DNA from: CAZMGD01 sp964565705
Lineage (GTDB): Bacteria; Actinomycetota; Acidimicrobiia; Acidimicrobiales; Ilumatobacteraceae
Assembly: GCA_964565705.1 (NCBI GenBank)
Contig: CAZMGD010000049.1
Coordinates: forward strand, 1-28,906
Reading direction: 5' to 3'
Length of the DNA: 28,906 nucleotides
Below the pieces are notes generated by a model. The model was not told where the DNA came from. It saw only the letters and a program-made list of their open reading frames with translations, and ran no database searches. Within the stretch, counting starts at the first letter, position 1. The number at the start of each line of letters is the position of its first letter. The translations under genes and the position numbers were made by a program. Below are positions 9,053-18,464 of this stretch, piece after piece.

Positions 9053-12000
9053 GTGGTGCGTGTTCGTCGACCACTTCTCGTGTTCCTGTTGGTGCTGACG
9101 AGCATCCTCGTCGCCCAATGGGCGCCCTCGCCGGCGTCTGCGGCCGACGCGGCGATGTCGATCCAGAAGGTGGCGAGTACGACGGACGTCGCGCCCGGCG
9201 ACACGTTCGTGTACACGATCCAGGTCCAGTGCACGACCGCAGTGGCCGCCGGCTGCGTCGGTGCCACGGTCACCGATCCACTCCCCGACTACGTGACGCT
9301 CAACGGCACGATCTCCATCGTCCCGGCGGTCTCGTCGACGGTCAGCAACGGTCCTCCGATCGTCGTCGACTTCACCGAGCCACTCAGCGACGGCTCCACC
9401 GGTCTGCCGGCCGGGCGCGTCTACACGATCACCATCCCGGTGATCCTCAGCACCACGATCCCGCCGGAGCAGGACGGGCAGGACATCGTCAACACGGCGA
9501 CGATCGACGCCGACAACGCCGACCCGAGGAGCAACGACGCGACCGTCGTCCCCGACATCGACGTCACCCATGCCGCGGCCACCACCAAGGTCATCGCTCC
9601 ACACAGCGCGATCGCCGGTTCGACCGACCCGATCACGCTCACGGTCACCGGCCAGAACACCTCCAACGTGCCCGTCGACGAGCTCGTCATCGTCGATCCG
9701 CTCGTCCCGCAGGCACCCCCCGACACCGGCCTCGACGACCTGATCACCTACATCCAGCTGGCATCGGACACGCCGTTCACGGTCACGTTCCCGGCCAACG
9801 CGACCGAGGTCCAAGTCGACGTGTTCGACGCGTCGACCGGGGAGTGGGTGATCGGCGTCCCGACCACCTCGACCACGCCCCCCATCCCCGGCGGTGTCGA
9901 TCCGGCGAACGTCAGCGGCGTGAGGATGACCTTCACCGGCGACATCCAGCCGGGCGCGACCGCGACGGTCGTCGGCACCCTGATCCAACGCCCGGGCAAC
10001 GCTGACATCGTGCCACCCGAGGGCGTCACCGCCGACAACACGGCGCGAGCGAGCGTCGTGGACGACGGCGAGGAGACGCAGGGGAACATCGCCCAGGACT
10101 TCTTCAGCCTGCGTCAGTCGACGATCGACGTCCAGGCCGGCAAGACCATCGAACCGGCGATCGTCCACGTCGGCGACCCGGTCCTGGTCACGCTCACCGG
10201 CGAGAACACGAGCCCCGACCCGCTGACCACGATGACGATCACCGAACCGTCCCCGATCTCCCCCCCGCTCCCCAACCCGCTCAGCAACGGTCTCGACTTC
10301 ACGGAGATCGACACCGCGAACGTGCAGTGGCCGGCGGGCGCCGACGAGATCACGGTCATCTACTCGTGCGGCGACTCGATGACACCCTCGACGCCGCAGA
10401 CCTCGACCACCGTGGACGACTTCCCGGATCCGAACTGCCCGGCCGGCGAGGTGACCGGGTTCTCGGCGACGTTCACCGACACCGACGGCTCCGGCATCCC
10501 GGAGGGGGCGACGGCCATCATCCCCTTCGTCGCCACCCCGACCACGAACCAGGTCATCGACGAGCGCACGTACCTGAACACCATGCAGGTCCACGGCACG
10601 AACGACACGGGCGGTGAAGCCACCGACTACGCCAGCGACACCGTGCGGGCGATCGTCGACCGCATCGCGATCGAGGTCGCAAAAGCGGTCGTGCCGAGCA
10701 CGGTGCCGCTGAATCCGGGCCAGGTCGCGATCGTCGCGCTCACCGGCCACGTCCTGCCGTTCCCGGCGTCCACGGTCGACGCCGAGCAGATCGTGGTCCA
10801 GGATCCGATGACGCTCCCCGAACCGCCGCCGCCCCCGCCGGGCTTCTTCGACGTGTTCCAGCCCAAGAGCGTCACCTCCACCCCGGTGCCGCTGTGCTCG
10901 ACGCTGACCGTGGAGTACACCACTGATCTCGACGGCACGACGTGGACGTCGGTACCCGGCATGGTGGCCATTCCGGGGGCGACGGTCGTCAACCAGGCGT
11001 TCCCCGACGACGTCGTCGAGAACGCGACGGGCATCCGGTTCGTGTACGACGACGTCGACGGGCCCGGCTGCGAGGGCGGCTTCCCGCCCGACACCACGGT
11101 GAACCCGAACCTCGCGTTCGGCATGGATCCAGACTTCACCTCCGACGATCCCGTCACGATCACGAACTGCGCTGGCGCGTTCGCGACGGCGCCGGCGCTC
11201 GAGTTGTTCGAGGAATCCGGCCCCGCCTGCGACACCATCACCATCGTCCCCGGGGCCGGGCCGGGTTCGCTGGACCCGATCGACAAGACGTGGGACATCC
11301 CGTCGGTCAACGAACGTTCGCAGCAGCAGGCCGGCGTGACGATCGGCTGGGGCACCGCCGGCTACACCGGCCTCGACCACACCACGGTCTCCGACACCGC
11401 CGACCCGTCGAGAGCCGGTCTCCCGACCAGCGCGTTCGACGTGTTCGACCTCGTCCGCATCGATCCGATCACCCCCTCGCTGGACGCGTTCCTGACCTGG
11501 GATCAGATCACCCAGGTCGAGCTGTACAGCCTCGCCGAGGACGACTGGTTCGACGCCGGTGACACGACCGTCTGGGCGGACGCCCCGGCCGACCCGTGCC
11601 CCGGCGCCTGTGACGGCACGTTCCCCGGCTACACGCTGAGCGCGGCCCAGCGCGCCGACGTGATCGGGTTCCGGCTCACCTACGCCGAGAGCCCGACCCG
11701 GGCGGCCCGCCTGACCGCCACCGCGCCCCCGGTCGGCACCGGCGTCGCCGCGGCGCCGGACAACAGCCGGCTGATCCACCCCGTGTTCCAGATCCGCGAC
11801 GCCAAGCGCAGCGATCCGGCCTTCGCCGTCGTCGCCTCGGAGATCTACAACGCCGGTGCCGCGGGCGTCGTCAACGACACGGCCCGCGGCACCGGGTACT
11901 TCGATCCGGACGAGGCGGTCGGCTTCTGGGACGCCGACGACGACATCGTGATCCTGCCGATCCCGGTCCTGGCCGGCACCACGAAGACCTGGACCGGCGG

Positions 12001-15000
12001 GCCGCTCGGCATCCCCGCCGACGGCACCCCGCCGGAGCTGTACCCGACCAGCCGGGTCACGCTCACGGGGACGAACCGCACACCAGCGAAGGTCGACCGG
12101 CTGACGATCAGCGACGACACGAACAACGATCCCCCGATCAGCGAAGACGACCCGTTCGAGTGGTTCAACGTGATCGGGTTCAACTCGATCACCTCACCGG
12201 CCGCCATCGGCGCCATGACGGTCACGATCACGCTCGACGGCGCCACACCGTCGCAGTACGGCCCGGGCGGCGACGAGGTCATCGCGGAGGTCCTCGCCCT
12301 CACCGAGGAGCAGCTCGAGGATGTGACCCACATCGAGGTGACCTACGACGGGCGGATCAACGTCGGCGACCCGAACCCCGCCGCCGCGACCGCGACGGTC
12401 GTCTACGACGTCCAGCTACGCAACGGATCGCGCACCGATGGCACAGCGCCGACGGCCGATCTGAGCCCGGTCAACAACGAGGTGACGACCACGGTCACCG
12501 ACCTGGTCGGCTACACCAACGTCGATCCCGAATCGAACTCGGCGAGCGCCAACGCCGACATGCCACTCGTGCCCCAGGGCCTCGACGTCGTCGCGTCGAA
12601 GACGATCGTCCCCGAGACGATCACCGAGCCGTCGACTGGTCCCGCGGCGGTGACGATCGGCGGCCAGCCTTCGGGCCCGTCGCGCACCGTCCAGATGGTG
12701 CTGACCGACATCGACCCGCACTTCTGGAACCAGTACGACTTCGCCACCTTCAGTTCCCTCACCTTCGCGTCGCCGATCGACCAGGTGCGCGTCGACGCGT
12801 TCACCGGTGGCATGTGGTCCGTGGTCGGCGGGGAGCCGGTGCTGACCGGCGGCGACTGGGTCGAGGGTGACGAGTCGACCAGCACCACGCTCGCGCTGCC
12901 GACGGGCGTCGATCCGGCCGCGGTCCAGGGCCTGCGCTTCACGTTCACCCGTGCGGATGGCGCCAACTGGGAGAACCCGGCCAACCCCAATCAGACCGTC
13001 ACGTTCAACGTCACCCGTCGCGCCACGCTCAACACCAGCGGGCCGGTGCTCCCCGACGTTCCGGGCTTCGCCCCGGCGCCGGGCGAGCCCGCCCCCGGCG
13101 TCGCGACCAACACGATGACCGCTGACGTCACGAGCTCCGACGTCGACGTCAACGGCGATCCGCTCACCGCCTCCGACGACGCCACCGACACGATCACGTT
13201 CATCCACGGCCGCAACGCCGTGCGGGTCGTCAAGGGCCCGAACGGCACCCAGGTCAGTCCCGGCGCGCCGCTGACCTACTCGCTGACCAGCACCAACGTC
13301 GGAGACATCGACATCGTCGACCCGGTCATCACCGACTACCTGCCCACCGACGCCGACGGGCCGCAGGTCACGCTGGCCACCGACCCGAACTTCACGTATT
13401 CGATCACGGGCGGCACGGGGATGCCGACCAATCCCGACCTCGTCACCGTCACCGCGACGGACTCGACGCTCACGTTCACGTTCCCGGAGGGGTCCACCCT
13501 GCCGATCGGGGCGGGCTACACGATCACGTTCGACGTCGAACTGCGACCCGGCCTGCCCGCCGGCACCCAGTTCACGAACACCTTCGGCATCGTCGATCCC
13601 GACCGGCCGTGGGACGCGTGCGACGGCAGGCTCGACGCAACGACCGGTGAGTGCGAGGCCGACGCGACGAACACCGTGCTGTCCGCTGGCGCGGTCTCGA
13701 TCGTCAAGCAGGTGCGCGGCGAGGGCTCGGACGAGCTCGGCACGATCCTCGATCCGACCGGCTTCCCGGTCGACTGCGCCCCCGACGCCGACGGCTTCTA
13801 CTCCCGGCCGTGCGTGCCGATCGCCGCGCCGGGCGGCGACATCACCTGGCGGTTCCACGTCGTCAACACCGGGAACCGGCCGATCGATCGCCTCCTGACC
13901 ATCGACTCGCTCCCCGCCGTCGGCGACACGCTGGCAACCTCGCCGACCATCGTGCGCGGCAGCGAGTGGCGGCCGCTGCTCACCGGCGAACGCCCGACGG
14001 GCGCCGACCCGAGCAGCGGCACGCTGAACGTGTGGTTCACGACCGGCGAGAGCACGTGCGACAGCCCGTTCGCCGCCGACGGGGCACTGCTGTGCTCGAG
14101 CCTGCCGTGGCAGGTGTGGCCAGCGGGCTCGACGCTCCCGGTGGATCCCGAGGCCGTCACCGGCCTGCAGTTCGAGATGCTGCCCGCCGACGGGACGCTG
14201 TTCGAACCGGCCGCCACGTTCGACGTCGACATCCCGATGGTGGCGCCGCCGTACGATCCCGACGCCGCCATCGGGGCACCGCAGCAGCAACCCGACAAGG
14301 TCGCCTACAACACCGTCGGCGTCGCCGCCCGCTGGATCGACCCAGCCAACCAGGCGACCGGCTACACCCTGACGACCGAGCCCCAGCGGGTGGGCGTGGC
14401 GCTCGCCAACGGGCCGTTGGGCGTGCTGAAGCTCGTCACCGGGGACGCGGCGCAGTTCGCACCCGACGAGTTCGAGATGACGTTGTCGTGCGTGTCGGCG
14501 GGTGTCGACGTACCGCTGCCCGACGACGTGGCCGTGTTCGACCCACCGCTGACCGCCGGCGAGCTCCGGACGATCAACAACCTCCCCTGGGGCGCGACGT
14601 GCACCCTGACCGAGGGCGACAACGGGCAGACCTCCACCGACACGAGCTCGGCGACGGTCGTGGTCACCCAGGAGGGCCAGGAGCTCGCCGTGGCGACGGT
14701 CACGAACGTGTACGACGTCGTGCCGTTGACGGTCGTCAAGACCCTCGATTCCGCGGCGGTCGACCAGGACGGGAACCCGATCCCGTACGGACCGTTCGTG
14801 ATCGGGGTGCAGTGCGAGTTCGACAACGGCGAAGAGACCATGGACGTGTACGCGGAGGGCTACGGGATCCTGCACCCGATGATCGCCGAGTTCGACGCCG
14901 GTGAGTCGGTGACCTTCGACGGGCTCCCATCGGGTGCCTCGTGCTCGATCACCGAGCTCGACGACAAGGGTGCCGCCTCGACCACGATCACCACGCAGGT

Positions 15001-16141
15001 CGGCGACGGCGACCCGACGACCGAGGACGGCACGGAGACCATCGTCGAGCTCGCCGGCGACTCGGCGACGGTCACGGTCACCAACACCTTCACCGTCGGC
15101 AGCATCGCCGTGGTCAAGGTGGTCGACGGCGCCGGCGCGGCGACGTACGGTGCCGGACCGTTCACGATCTCGGTGGTCTGCCAGCTGGACGACCAGACGG
15201 GCAGCCGCGTCGTGTTCGACGACGACATCGTGCTCGGTGGCGGAGCCCCGCTGTCGGCCACGATCGTCGACCTGCCGACGGGAGCCGCCTGCCAGTTCGT
15301 CGAGATCGACGACCACGGCGCGACATCCTCTGCGTTGTCGCCGGCCAACGGGATCCTGGTCGTGGGCGCCGACACGACCGCGACCCTGACGGTCACCAAC
15401 AGCTTCCAGGTGGGCTCGGTGGCCGTGACGAAGGTCGTGACCGGTGCCGGCGCGGCGACGTACGGTGCCGGGCCGTTCACGATCTCGGCGACGTGCGTCT
15501 ACGAGGGGACGACGCTGTACAACACGCCGATCGTGCTCGGCGGGGGCGGGCCGCTGACACAGACCATCGACAACCTCCCGACCGGTACCAGCTGCCAGTT
15601 CGCCGAGACCGTCAACGGCGGAGCCACGACATCGTCGATCTCCCCGAGCGACGGCATCGTCGTGGTCGGCAACGGCACCATTGCGACCTTCACCGCGACG
15701 AACACGTTCAGCACCGGTTCGATCCAGATCACCAAGGTGGTGTCCGGTAGCGATGCCGGCATGGGGACCGGGCCGTTCACGGTGGCGGTCACCTGCACCG
15801 CCGCAGGCACCGGGCAGGTGGCGTGGAGCGGGAACGCGACCTTCGGCGGCGGCCAGCCGATGACCACGACCATCGACAACCTGCCGACGGGCGCGCACTG
15901 CACCTTCAGTGAGACCAACAACGGTGGAGCATCGTCGTCCACGATCTCGCCGGCCGAGGGTGTGGTCGTCGGTGACGGCACCGTCGCCACGGTGACCGTG
16001 ACCAACGTGTTCGAGAGCGAACTGCCCGCGACCGGCGGCGACTCGCTCCGCACGATCAGGCTCGCACTGCTCGGGCTCGGGGTCGGAGCGCTGCTGGTGC
16101 TCCTCGCCCGACGTCGCCGATACGGCCGCAGGGCCGTCTGA
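9053..16141 (+). CDS. Giant LPxTG-anchored surface protein 2 (DUF11-like modules plus five SpaA-like repeats)
   Basis: About 2362 aa, secreted and predicted wall-anchored. The signal peptide begins MVRVRRPLLVFLLVLTS and ends near ASA-ADA (residue about 30). Residues about 31-1780 hold roughly nine DUF11-like beta-sandwich modules (xxKxV...PGxxVxxTLTxxNxS...V.DPL). Several carry an inserted strand pair of the form VxVxxGxW...VxGxRxxFT, seen near nt 9808, 11000 and 12790. Residues about 1788-2320 are five SpaA/DUF5979-like repeats starting GPLGVLK, VPLTVVK, GSIAVVK, GSVAVTK and GSIQITK. The C-terminus has LPATGG at 2324-2329, a TM helix and RRRRYGRR, a sortase substrate signal. Compared with surface protein 1 the proportions are reversed (mostly DUF11, few SpaA), so the two are modular relatives, not simple duplicates. 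Likely a stalk, adhesin or S-layer-like component; ligand unknown. Confidence 0.9.
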   Translation: MVRVRRPLLVFLLVLTSILVAQWAPSPASAADAAMSIQKVASTTDVAPGDTFVYTIQVQCTTAVAAGCVGATVTDPLPDYVTLNGTISIVPAVSSTVSNGPPIVVDFTEPLSDGSTGLPAGRVYTITIPVILSTTIPPEQDGQDIVNTATIDADNADPRSNDATVVPDIDVTHAAATTKVIAPHSAIAGSTDPITLTVTGQNTSNVPVDELVIVDPLVPQAPPDTGLDDLITYIQLASDTPFTVTFPANATEVQVDVFDASTGEWVIGVPTTSTTPPIPGGVDPANVSGVRMTFTGDIQPGATATVVGTLIQRPGNADIVPPEGVTADNTARASVVDDGEETQGNIAQDFFSLRQSTIDVQAGKTIEPAIVHVGDPVLVTLTGENTSPDPLTTMTITEPSPISPPLPNPLSNGLDFTEIDTANVQWPAGADEITVIYSCGDSMTPSTPQTSTTVDDFPDPNCPAGEVTGFSATFTDTDGSGIPEGATAIIPFVATPTTNQVIDERTYLNTMQVHGTNDTGGEATDYASDTVRAIVDRIAIEVAKAVVPSTVPLNPGQVAIVALTGHVLPFPASTVDAEQIVVQDPMTLPEPPPPPPGFFDVFQPKSVTSTPVPLCSTLTVEYTTDLDGTTWTSVPGMVAIPGATVVNQAFPDDVVENATGIRFVYDDVDGPGCEGGFPPDTTVNPNLAFGMDPDFTSDDPVTITNCAGAFATAPALELFEESGPACDTITIVPGAGPGSLDPIDKTWDIPSVNERSQQQAGVTIGWGTAGYTGLDHTTVSDTADPSRAGLPTSAFDVFDLVRIDPITPSLDAFLTWDQITQVELYSLAEDDWFDAGDTTVWADAPADPCPGACDGTFPGYTLSAAQRADVIGFRLTYAESPTRAARLTATAPPVGTGVAAAPDNSRLIHPVFQIRDAKRSDPAFAVVASEIYNAGAAGVVNDTARGTGYFDPDEAVGFWDADDDIVILPIPVLAGTTKTWTGGPLGIPADGTPPELYPTSRVTLTGTNRTPAKVDRLTISDDTNNDPPISEDDPFEWFNVIGFNSITSPAAIGAMTVTITLDGATPSQYGPGGDEVIAEVLALTEEQLEDVTHIEVTYDGRINVGDPNPAAATATVVYDVQLRNGSRTDGTAPTADLSPVNNEVTTTVTDLVGYTNVDPESNSASANADMPLVPQGLDVVASKTIVPETITEPSTGPAAVTIGGQPSGPSRTVQMVLTDIDPHFWNQYDFATFSSLTFASPIDQVRVDAFTGGMWSVVGGEPVLTGGDWVEGDESTSTTLALPTGVDPAAVQGLRFTFTRADGANWENPANPNQTVTFNVTRRATLNTSGPVLPDVPGFAPAPGEPAPGVATNTMTADVTSSDVDVNGDPLTASDDATDTITFIHGRNAVRVVKGPNGTQVSPGAPLTYSLTSTNVGDIDIVDPVITDYLPTDADGPQVTLATDPNFTYSITGGTGMPTNPDLVTVTATDSTLTFTFPEGSTLPIGAGYTITFDVELRPGLPAGTQFTNTFGIVDPDRPWDACDGRLDATTGECEADATNTVLSAGAVSIVKQVRGEGSDELGTILDPTGFPVDCAPDADGFYSRPCVPIAAPGGDITWRFHVVNTGNRPIDRLLTIDSLPAVGDTLATSPTIVRGSEWRPLLTGERPTGADPSSGTLNVWFTTGESTCDSPFAADGALLCSSLPWQVWPAGSTLPVDPEAVTGLQFEMLPADGTLFEPAATFDVDIPMVAPPYDPDAAIGAPQQQPDKVAYNTVGVAARWIDPANQATGYTLTTEPQRVGVALANGPLGVLKLVTGDAAQFAPDEFEMTLSCVSAGVDVPLPDDVAVFDPPLTAGELRTINNLPWGATCTLTEGDNGQTSTDTSSATVVVTQEGQELAVATVTNVYDVVPLTVVKTLDSAAVDQDGNPIPYGPFVIGVQCEFDNGEETMDVYAEGYGILHPMIAEFDAGESVTFDGLPSGASCSITELDDKGAASTTITTQVGDGDPTTEDGTETIVELAGDSATVTVTNTFTVGSIAVVKVVDGAGAATYGAGPFTISVVCQLDDQTGSRVVFDDDIVLGGGAPLSATIVDLPTGAACQFVEIDDHGATSSALSPANGILVVGADTTATLTVTNSFQVGSVAVTKVVTGAGAATYGAGPFTISATCVYEGTTLYNTPIVLGGGGPLTQTIDNLPTGTSCQFAETVNGGATTSSISPSDGIVVVGNGTIATFTATNTFSTGSIQITKVVSGSDAGMGTGPFTVAVTCTAAGTGQVAWSGNATFGGGQPMTTTIDNLPTGAHCTFSETNNGGASSSTISPAEGVVVGDGTVATVTVTNVFESELPATGGDSLRTIRLALLGLGVGALLVLLARRRRYGRRAV
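15131..15488 (+). repeat. Recently duplicated repeat module in surface protein 2
   Basis: A 43-nt stretch at 15131-15173 recurs at 15446-15488 with a single mismatch. The 315-nt (105-codon) offset is one SpaA-like module. Flanking sequence is also alike but more diverged. This is the clearest sign of recent in-frame module duplication in either giant gene. Confidence 0.8.
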
Positions 16142-16190
16142 CGGTCCAGGGCCCACAGCCGCTGGCACCGGCGAGGCCTTCCACCGAGCC

Positions 16191-17199
16191 ATGAGCGTGT
16201 CCGACGACCTCCCCACGCTGCTCGACGCCGCGGCGCAGGAGGCGGAGCGATCCGGATTCTCCGGCGTGATCCGCATCGACGTCGGCGGGCGGCTGGTCCA
16301 CGAATCGGTACACGGCCTCGCCGACCGCGCCCACGGTGTCCCGAACACGTGTGACACCAGGTTCGGAGCAGCGAGCGGGCTGAAGGGCTTCACAGCACTG
16401 GTCACCATGGTGCTCGTCGACCGCGGCGAGCTCGCGCTCGGTACACCGGCACGGTCGCTGTTGGGCGGCGACCTCCCGCTGATCGACGACCGGGTCACGA
16501 TCGAGCACCTCCTCTGTCACCGCTCCGGCATCGGCGACCACCTCGACGAGTCCGAGCAGGGCTCGATCACCGACTACGTGATGGGCGAGCCGCTCCACAC
16601 CCTGGACAGCCCGTCCGCCGCGCTCGTGCTGCTGGCCGACCGGCCGATGACCGACGAGCCTGGCGCCCGCTTCGCCTACAACAACGGTGGCTATGTGTTG
16701 CTCGCGCTCCTGGCCGAACGTGCCACCGGCGCCAGCTTCTACGACCTGCTCGACCAGCTCGTCTGCCGACCCGCCCGCCTGCAGTCGACCGGGGTGCTCC
16801 GAACCGACTCGCTGCCCGGCGACACGGCGATCGGTTACCTGCACCGCGACGGACTCCAGACCAACACCCTCCACCTGCCGGTGCGCGGCGTCGGTGACGG
16901 GGGTCTCTACACGACCACCNNNNNNNNNNNNNNNNNNNNNNNNNNNNNNNNNNNNNNNNNNNNNNNNNNNNNNNNNNNNNNNNNNNNNNNNNNNNNNNNN
17001 NNNNNNNNNNNNNNNNNNNCACCCTCCACCTGCCGGTGCGCGGCGTCGGTGACGGGGGTCTCTACACGACCACCAACCCTCGCGTCAGGTCACCTGGACG
17101 GTCATCAGCAACTGGTCCGACGGTGCGTGGCCGCTCGCCGAACGCATGACGCGCGTGCTCGGGACCAGCAACCCCGACGCCGCAGACCCTCCACCGTGA
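16191..17199 (+). CDS. Serine hydrolase (beta-lactamase/class C family), broken at assembly gap 1
   Basis: The first 243 codons (16191-16919) encode a penicillin-binding-protein/esterase-like serine hydrolase. It has catalytic S62-G-L-K65 (SxxK), the HLLCHRSGI segment (106-114), Y163-N-N165 (YxN) and GDGGLYTTT just before the gap. After the N run, a different frame (from about 17077) reads PSRQVTWTVISNWSDGAWPL and ends at TGA 17199, which is the usual C-terminus of this family. Some 60-80 residues expected between LYTTT and VTWTVISN, including the third motif region, are absent. Neither the sequence as given nor the version with the 55-nt duplicate collapsed keeps frame, so this is a misjoin or a real deletion. 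No signal peptide is seen, so it is probably cytosolic. Substrate unknown. Confidence 0.75.
16865..17074. other. Assembly gap 1: 100 N flanked by an identical 55-nt duplicate
   Basis: Bases 16920-17019 are N. The 55 nt before it (16865-16919) equal the 55 nt after it (17020-17074) exactly. Exactly 100 N together with a shared word of 55 nt is the mark of two contigs that end on the same assembly k-mer and were scaffolded without merging. It is not a biological repeat. Confidence 0.9.
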
Positions 17200-17217
17200 G
17201 CCGTGCCAGAGTGCTGC

Positions 17218-17895
17218 ATGAACCTCGACCGCCGACGTGACAGCTTCTGGTCGCGCAACGGGCTCAGCCTTGCGTGCTTCGCGATCTTCGCCGTGCTGCT
17301 CGTCGCCCAGAGCCTCACCGGCTGGCGCACCGACGTGGCCGACGCGACGCAGCACGGCGGATCGGCGATCGGCTTCTGGACCTACCTGACGACCGGTCAC
17401 TTCTTCGAGGCGACGTTCGAGAACTGGGAGAGCGAGTTCCTCCAGATGGGAGCGTTCGTGTTGCTCACCGTGTACCTCGTGCAGCGCGGCTCCGGTGAGT
17501 CGAAGAAGGAGGAGGGCGACCCGCGAGACGAGGATCCGCGGCTGCACCGCGACGACCCCGACGCACCATGGCCGGTGCGACGCGGCGGCGCGTGGGTCTA
17601 CCTGTACGAGCGCAGCTTGCTCATCGCGTTCGCTGTGCTGTTCATCGCCAGCTTCGTCGGGCACGCGCTCGCCGGGGCGCGCGAGTACACCGCCGAGCAG
17701 CACGAGCACGGCGAGACCGGGCTCGGCGTCTGGCAGTTCGTGAGGACGTCGTCGTTCTGGTTCCAGTCGTTCCAGAACTGGCAGAGCGAGTTCCTCGCCG
17801 TCGGCATGATCGTCGTGTTCTCGGTGTTCTTTCGCCAGCGTGGGTCCGCCGAGTCCAAACCCGTCCACGCCCCCCATCGCGAGACCGGCGACTGA
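17218..17895 (+). CDS. Four-TM membrane protein of the DUF6766 type
   Basis: 225-aa integral membrane protein that I place in the DUF6766-like family; its function is unknown. The opening FWSRNGLSL, the HFFEATFENWESEFLQMG segment and the QRGSGESK ending of the first half are characteristic. Hydrophobic helices lie near residues 15-35, 68-88, 132-155 and 188-205. The two halves resemble each other: HGGSAIGFWTYLTTGHFFEA aligns with HGETGLGVWQFVRTSSFWFQ, and NWESEFLQ...RGSGESK with NWQSEFLA...RGSAESK, joined by a charged loop (about 95-130). ATG 17218 is preferred over the in-frame GTG 17203, which would add only MPECC; neither has a strong SD. It starts 18 nt after the end of the serine hydrolase frame. 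Confidence 0.75.
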   Translation: MNLDRRRDSFWSRNGLSLACFAIFAVLLVAQSLTGWRTDVADATQHGGSAIGFWTYLTTGHFFEATFENWESEFLQMGAFVLLTVYLVQRGSGESKKEEGDPRDEDPRLHRDDPDAPWPVRRGGAWVYLYERSLLIAFAVLFIASFVGHALAGAREYTAEQHEHGETGLGVWQFVRTSSFWFQSFQNWQSEFLAVGMIVVFSVFFRQRGSAESKPVHAPHRETGD

Positions 17896-17953
17896 TCGGT
17901 CGACCGGTGGTCGCACGGGCTGGGGTACGCGAGAATCGTCGCGACTCGTCGAC

Positions 17954-17960
17954 GAGGGGG
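17954..17960 (+). promoter_or_regulatory. Shine-Dalgarno deciding the start of the Af470-like gene
   Basis: GAGGGGG lies six bases before ATG 17967. The frame is open for another 133 codons upstream, across the membrane-protein gene, but that extension has no family resemblance and no SD. Confidence 0.6.
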
Positions 17961-17966
17961 ACCGCG

Positions 17967-18431
17967 ATGATCAATCAGGGGCGGTGGACGGCCGAGATCG
18001 AGGGTGACTTCGTCGTGTTCCTGATCGGCGCACGACCGAGCAAGTGGCACCTCCTGAGGTCGATCGGGGATCTGGGCGGGCGGCGCGGCACGAAGTTCAT
18101 GCTCGACCACCTCGTCGCCCACCCCGAGAAGGGCCTGCTCGGTTACGAGATGGGTGTGAAGACGATCGTTCAGTACTGGCGCTCGTTCGAGCAGCTCGAG
18201 GCGTTCGCCACCGACGCCGACGATCCACACCTCGAGGTGTGGCGGTCGTACTGGAAGCGCGTGGGCAAGAGCACTCGAACGGGCATCTGGCACGAGACGT
18301 TCCTGGTGCGCGCCGGCGAGTACGAGGCCGTGTACGGGAACATGCCCACCTACGGGTTGGCCAAGGCGTCGCGGGCCGTCCGGGTGGCGGATGCGGTCGG
18401 CGCTCGGGAACGGCTGAAGGCTTCGTACTGA
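17967..18431 (+). CDS. DUF4188 / monooxygenase Af470-like family protein
   Basis: 154-aa soluble protein with an alpha/beta ferredoxin-like pattern. The opening RWTAEIEGDFVVFLIGARPS, then GYEMGVKTIVQYWRSFEQLE, HLEVWRSYWKRVG, TGIWHETFLV and YEAVYGNMPTYGLAKA match the DUF4188 family (also called monooxygenase Af470-like, after a fumagillin-pathway protein). Catalysis by bacterial members is not established, so 'monooxygenase' is only a name here. The start is set by the SD at 17954-17960. It lies 71 nt after the membrane-protein gene and may share its transcript. Length is normal for the family. Confidence 0.8.
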   Translation: MINQGRWTAEIEGDFVVFLIGARPSKWHLLRSIGDLGGRRGTKFMLDHLVAHPEKGLLGYEMGVKTIVQYWRSFEQLEAFATDADDPHLEVWRSYWKRVGKSTRTGIWHETFLVRAGEYEAVYGNMPTYGLAKASRAVRVADAVGARERLKASY

Positions 18432-18464
18432 TCGCCGGCACCCGACTGGCTACCGTTCGACGAC

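Noticed and set aside
8747..11779. A 1010-codon antisense frame over the DUF2252/surface protein 2 junction
   Set aside because: Arg- and Gly-rich low-complexity text with no motifs. The sense strand holds two well-supported genes.
12416..16498. A 1360-codon open frame antisense to surface protein 2
   Set aside because: Same composition bias as the other antisense frame. It crosses from one real gene into the next and has no family resemblance.
16865..17074. Flanking 55-nt direct repeats as target-site duplications of a mobile element
   Set aside because: The same 55-nt length recurs at the other N run, and exactly 100 N lie between the copies both times. This is an assembly k-mer artefact; there is no transposase or terminal inverted repeat.
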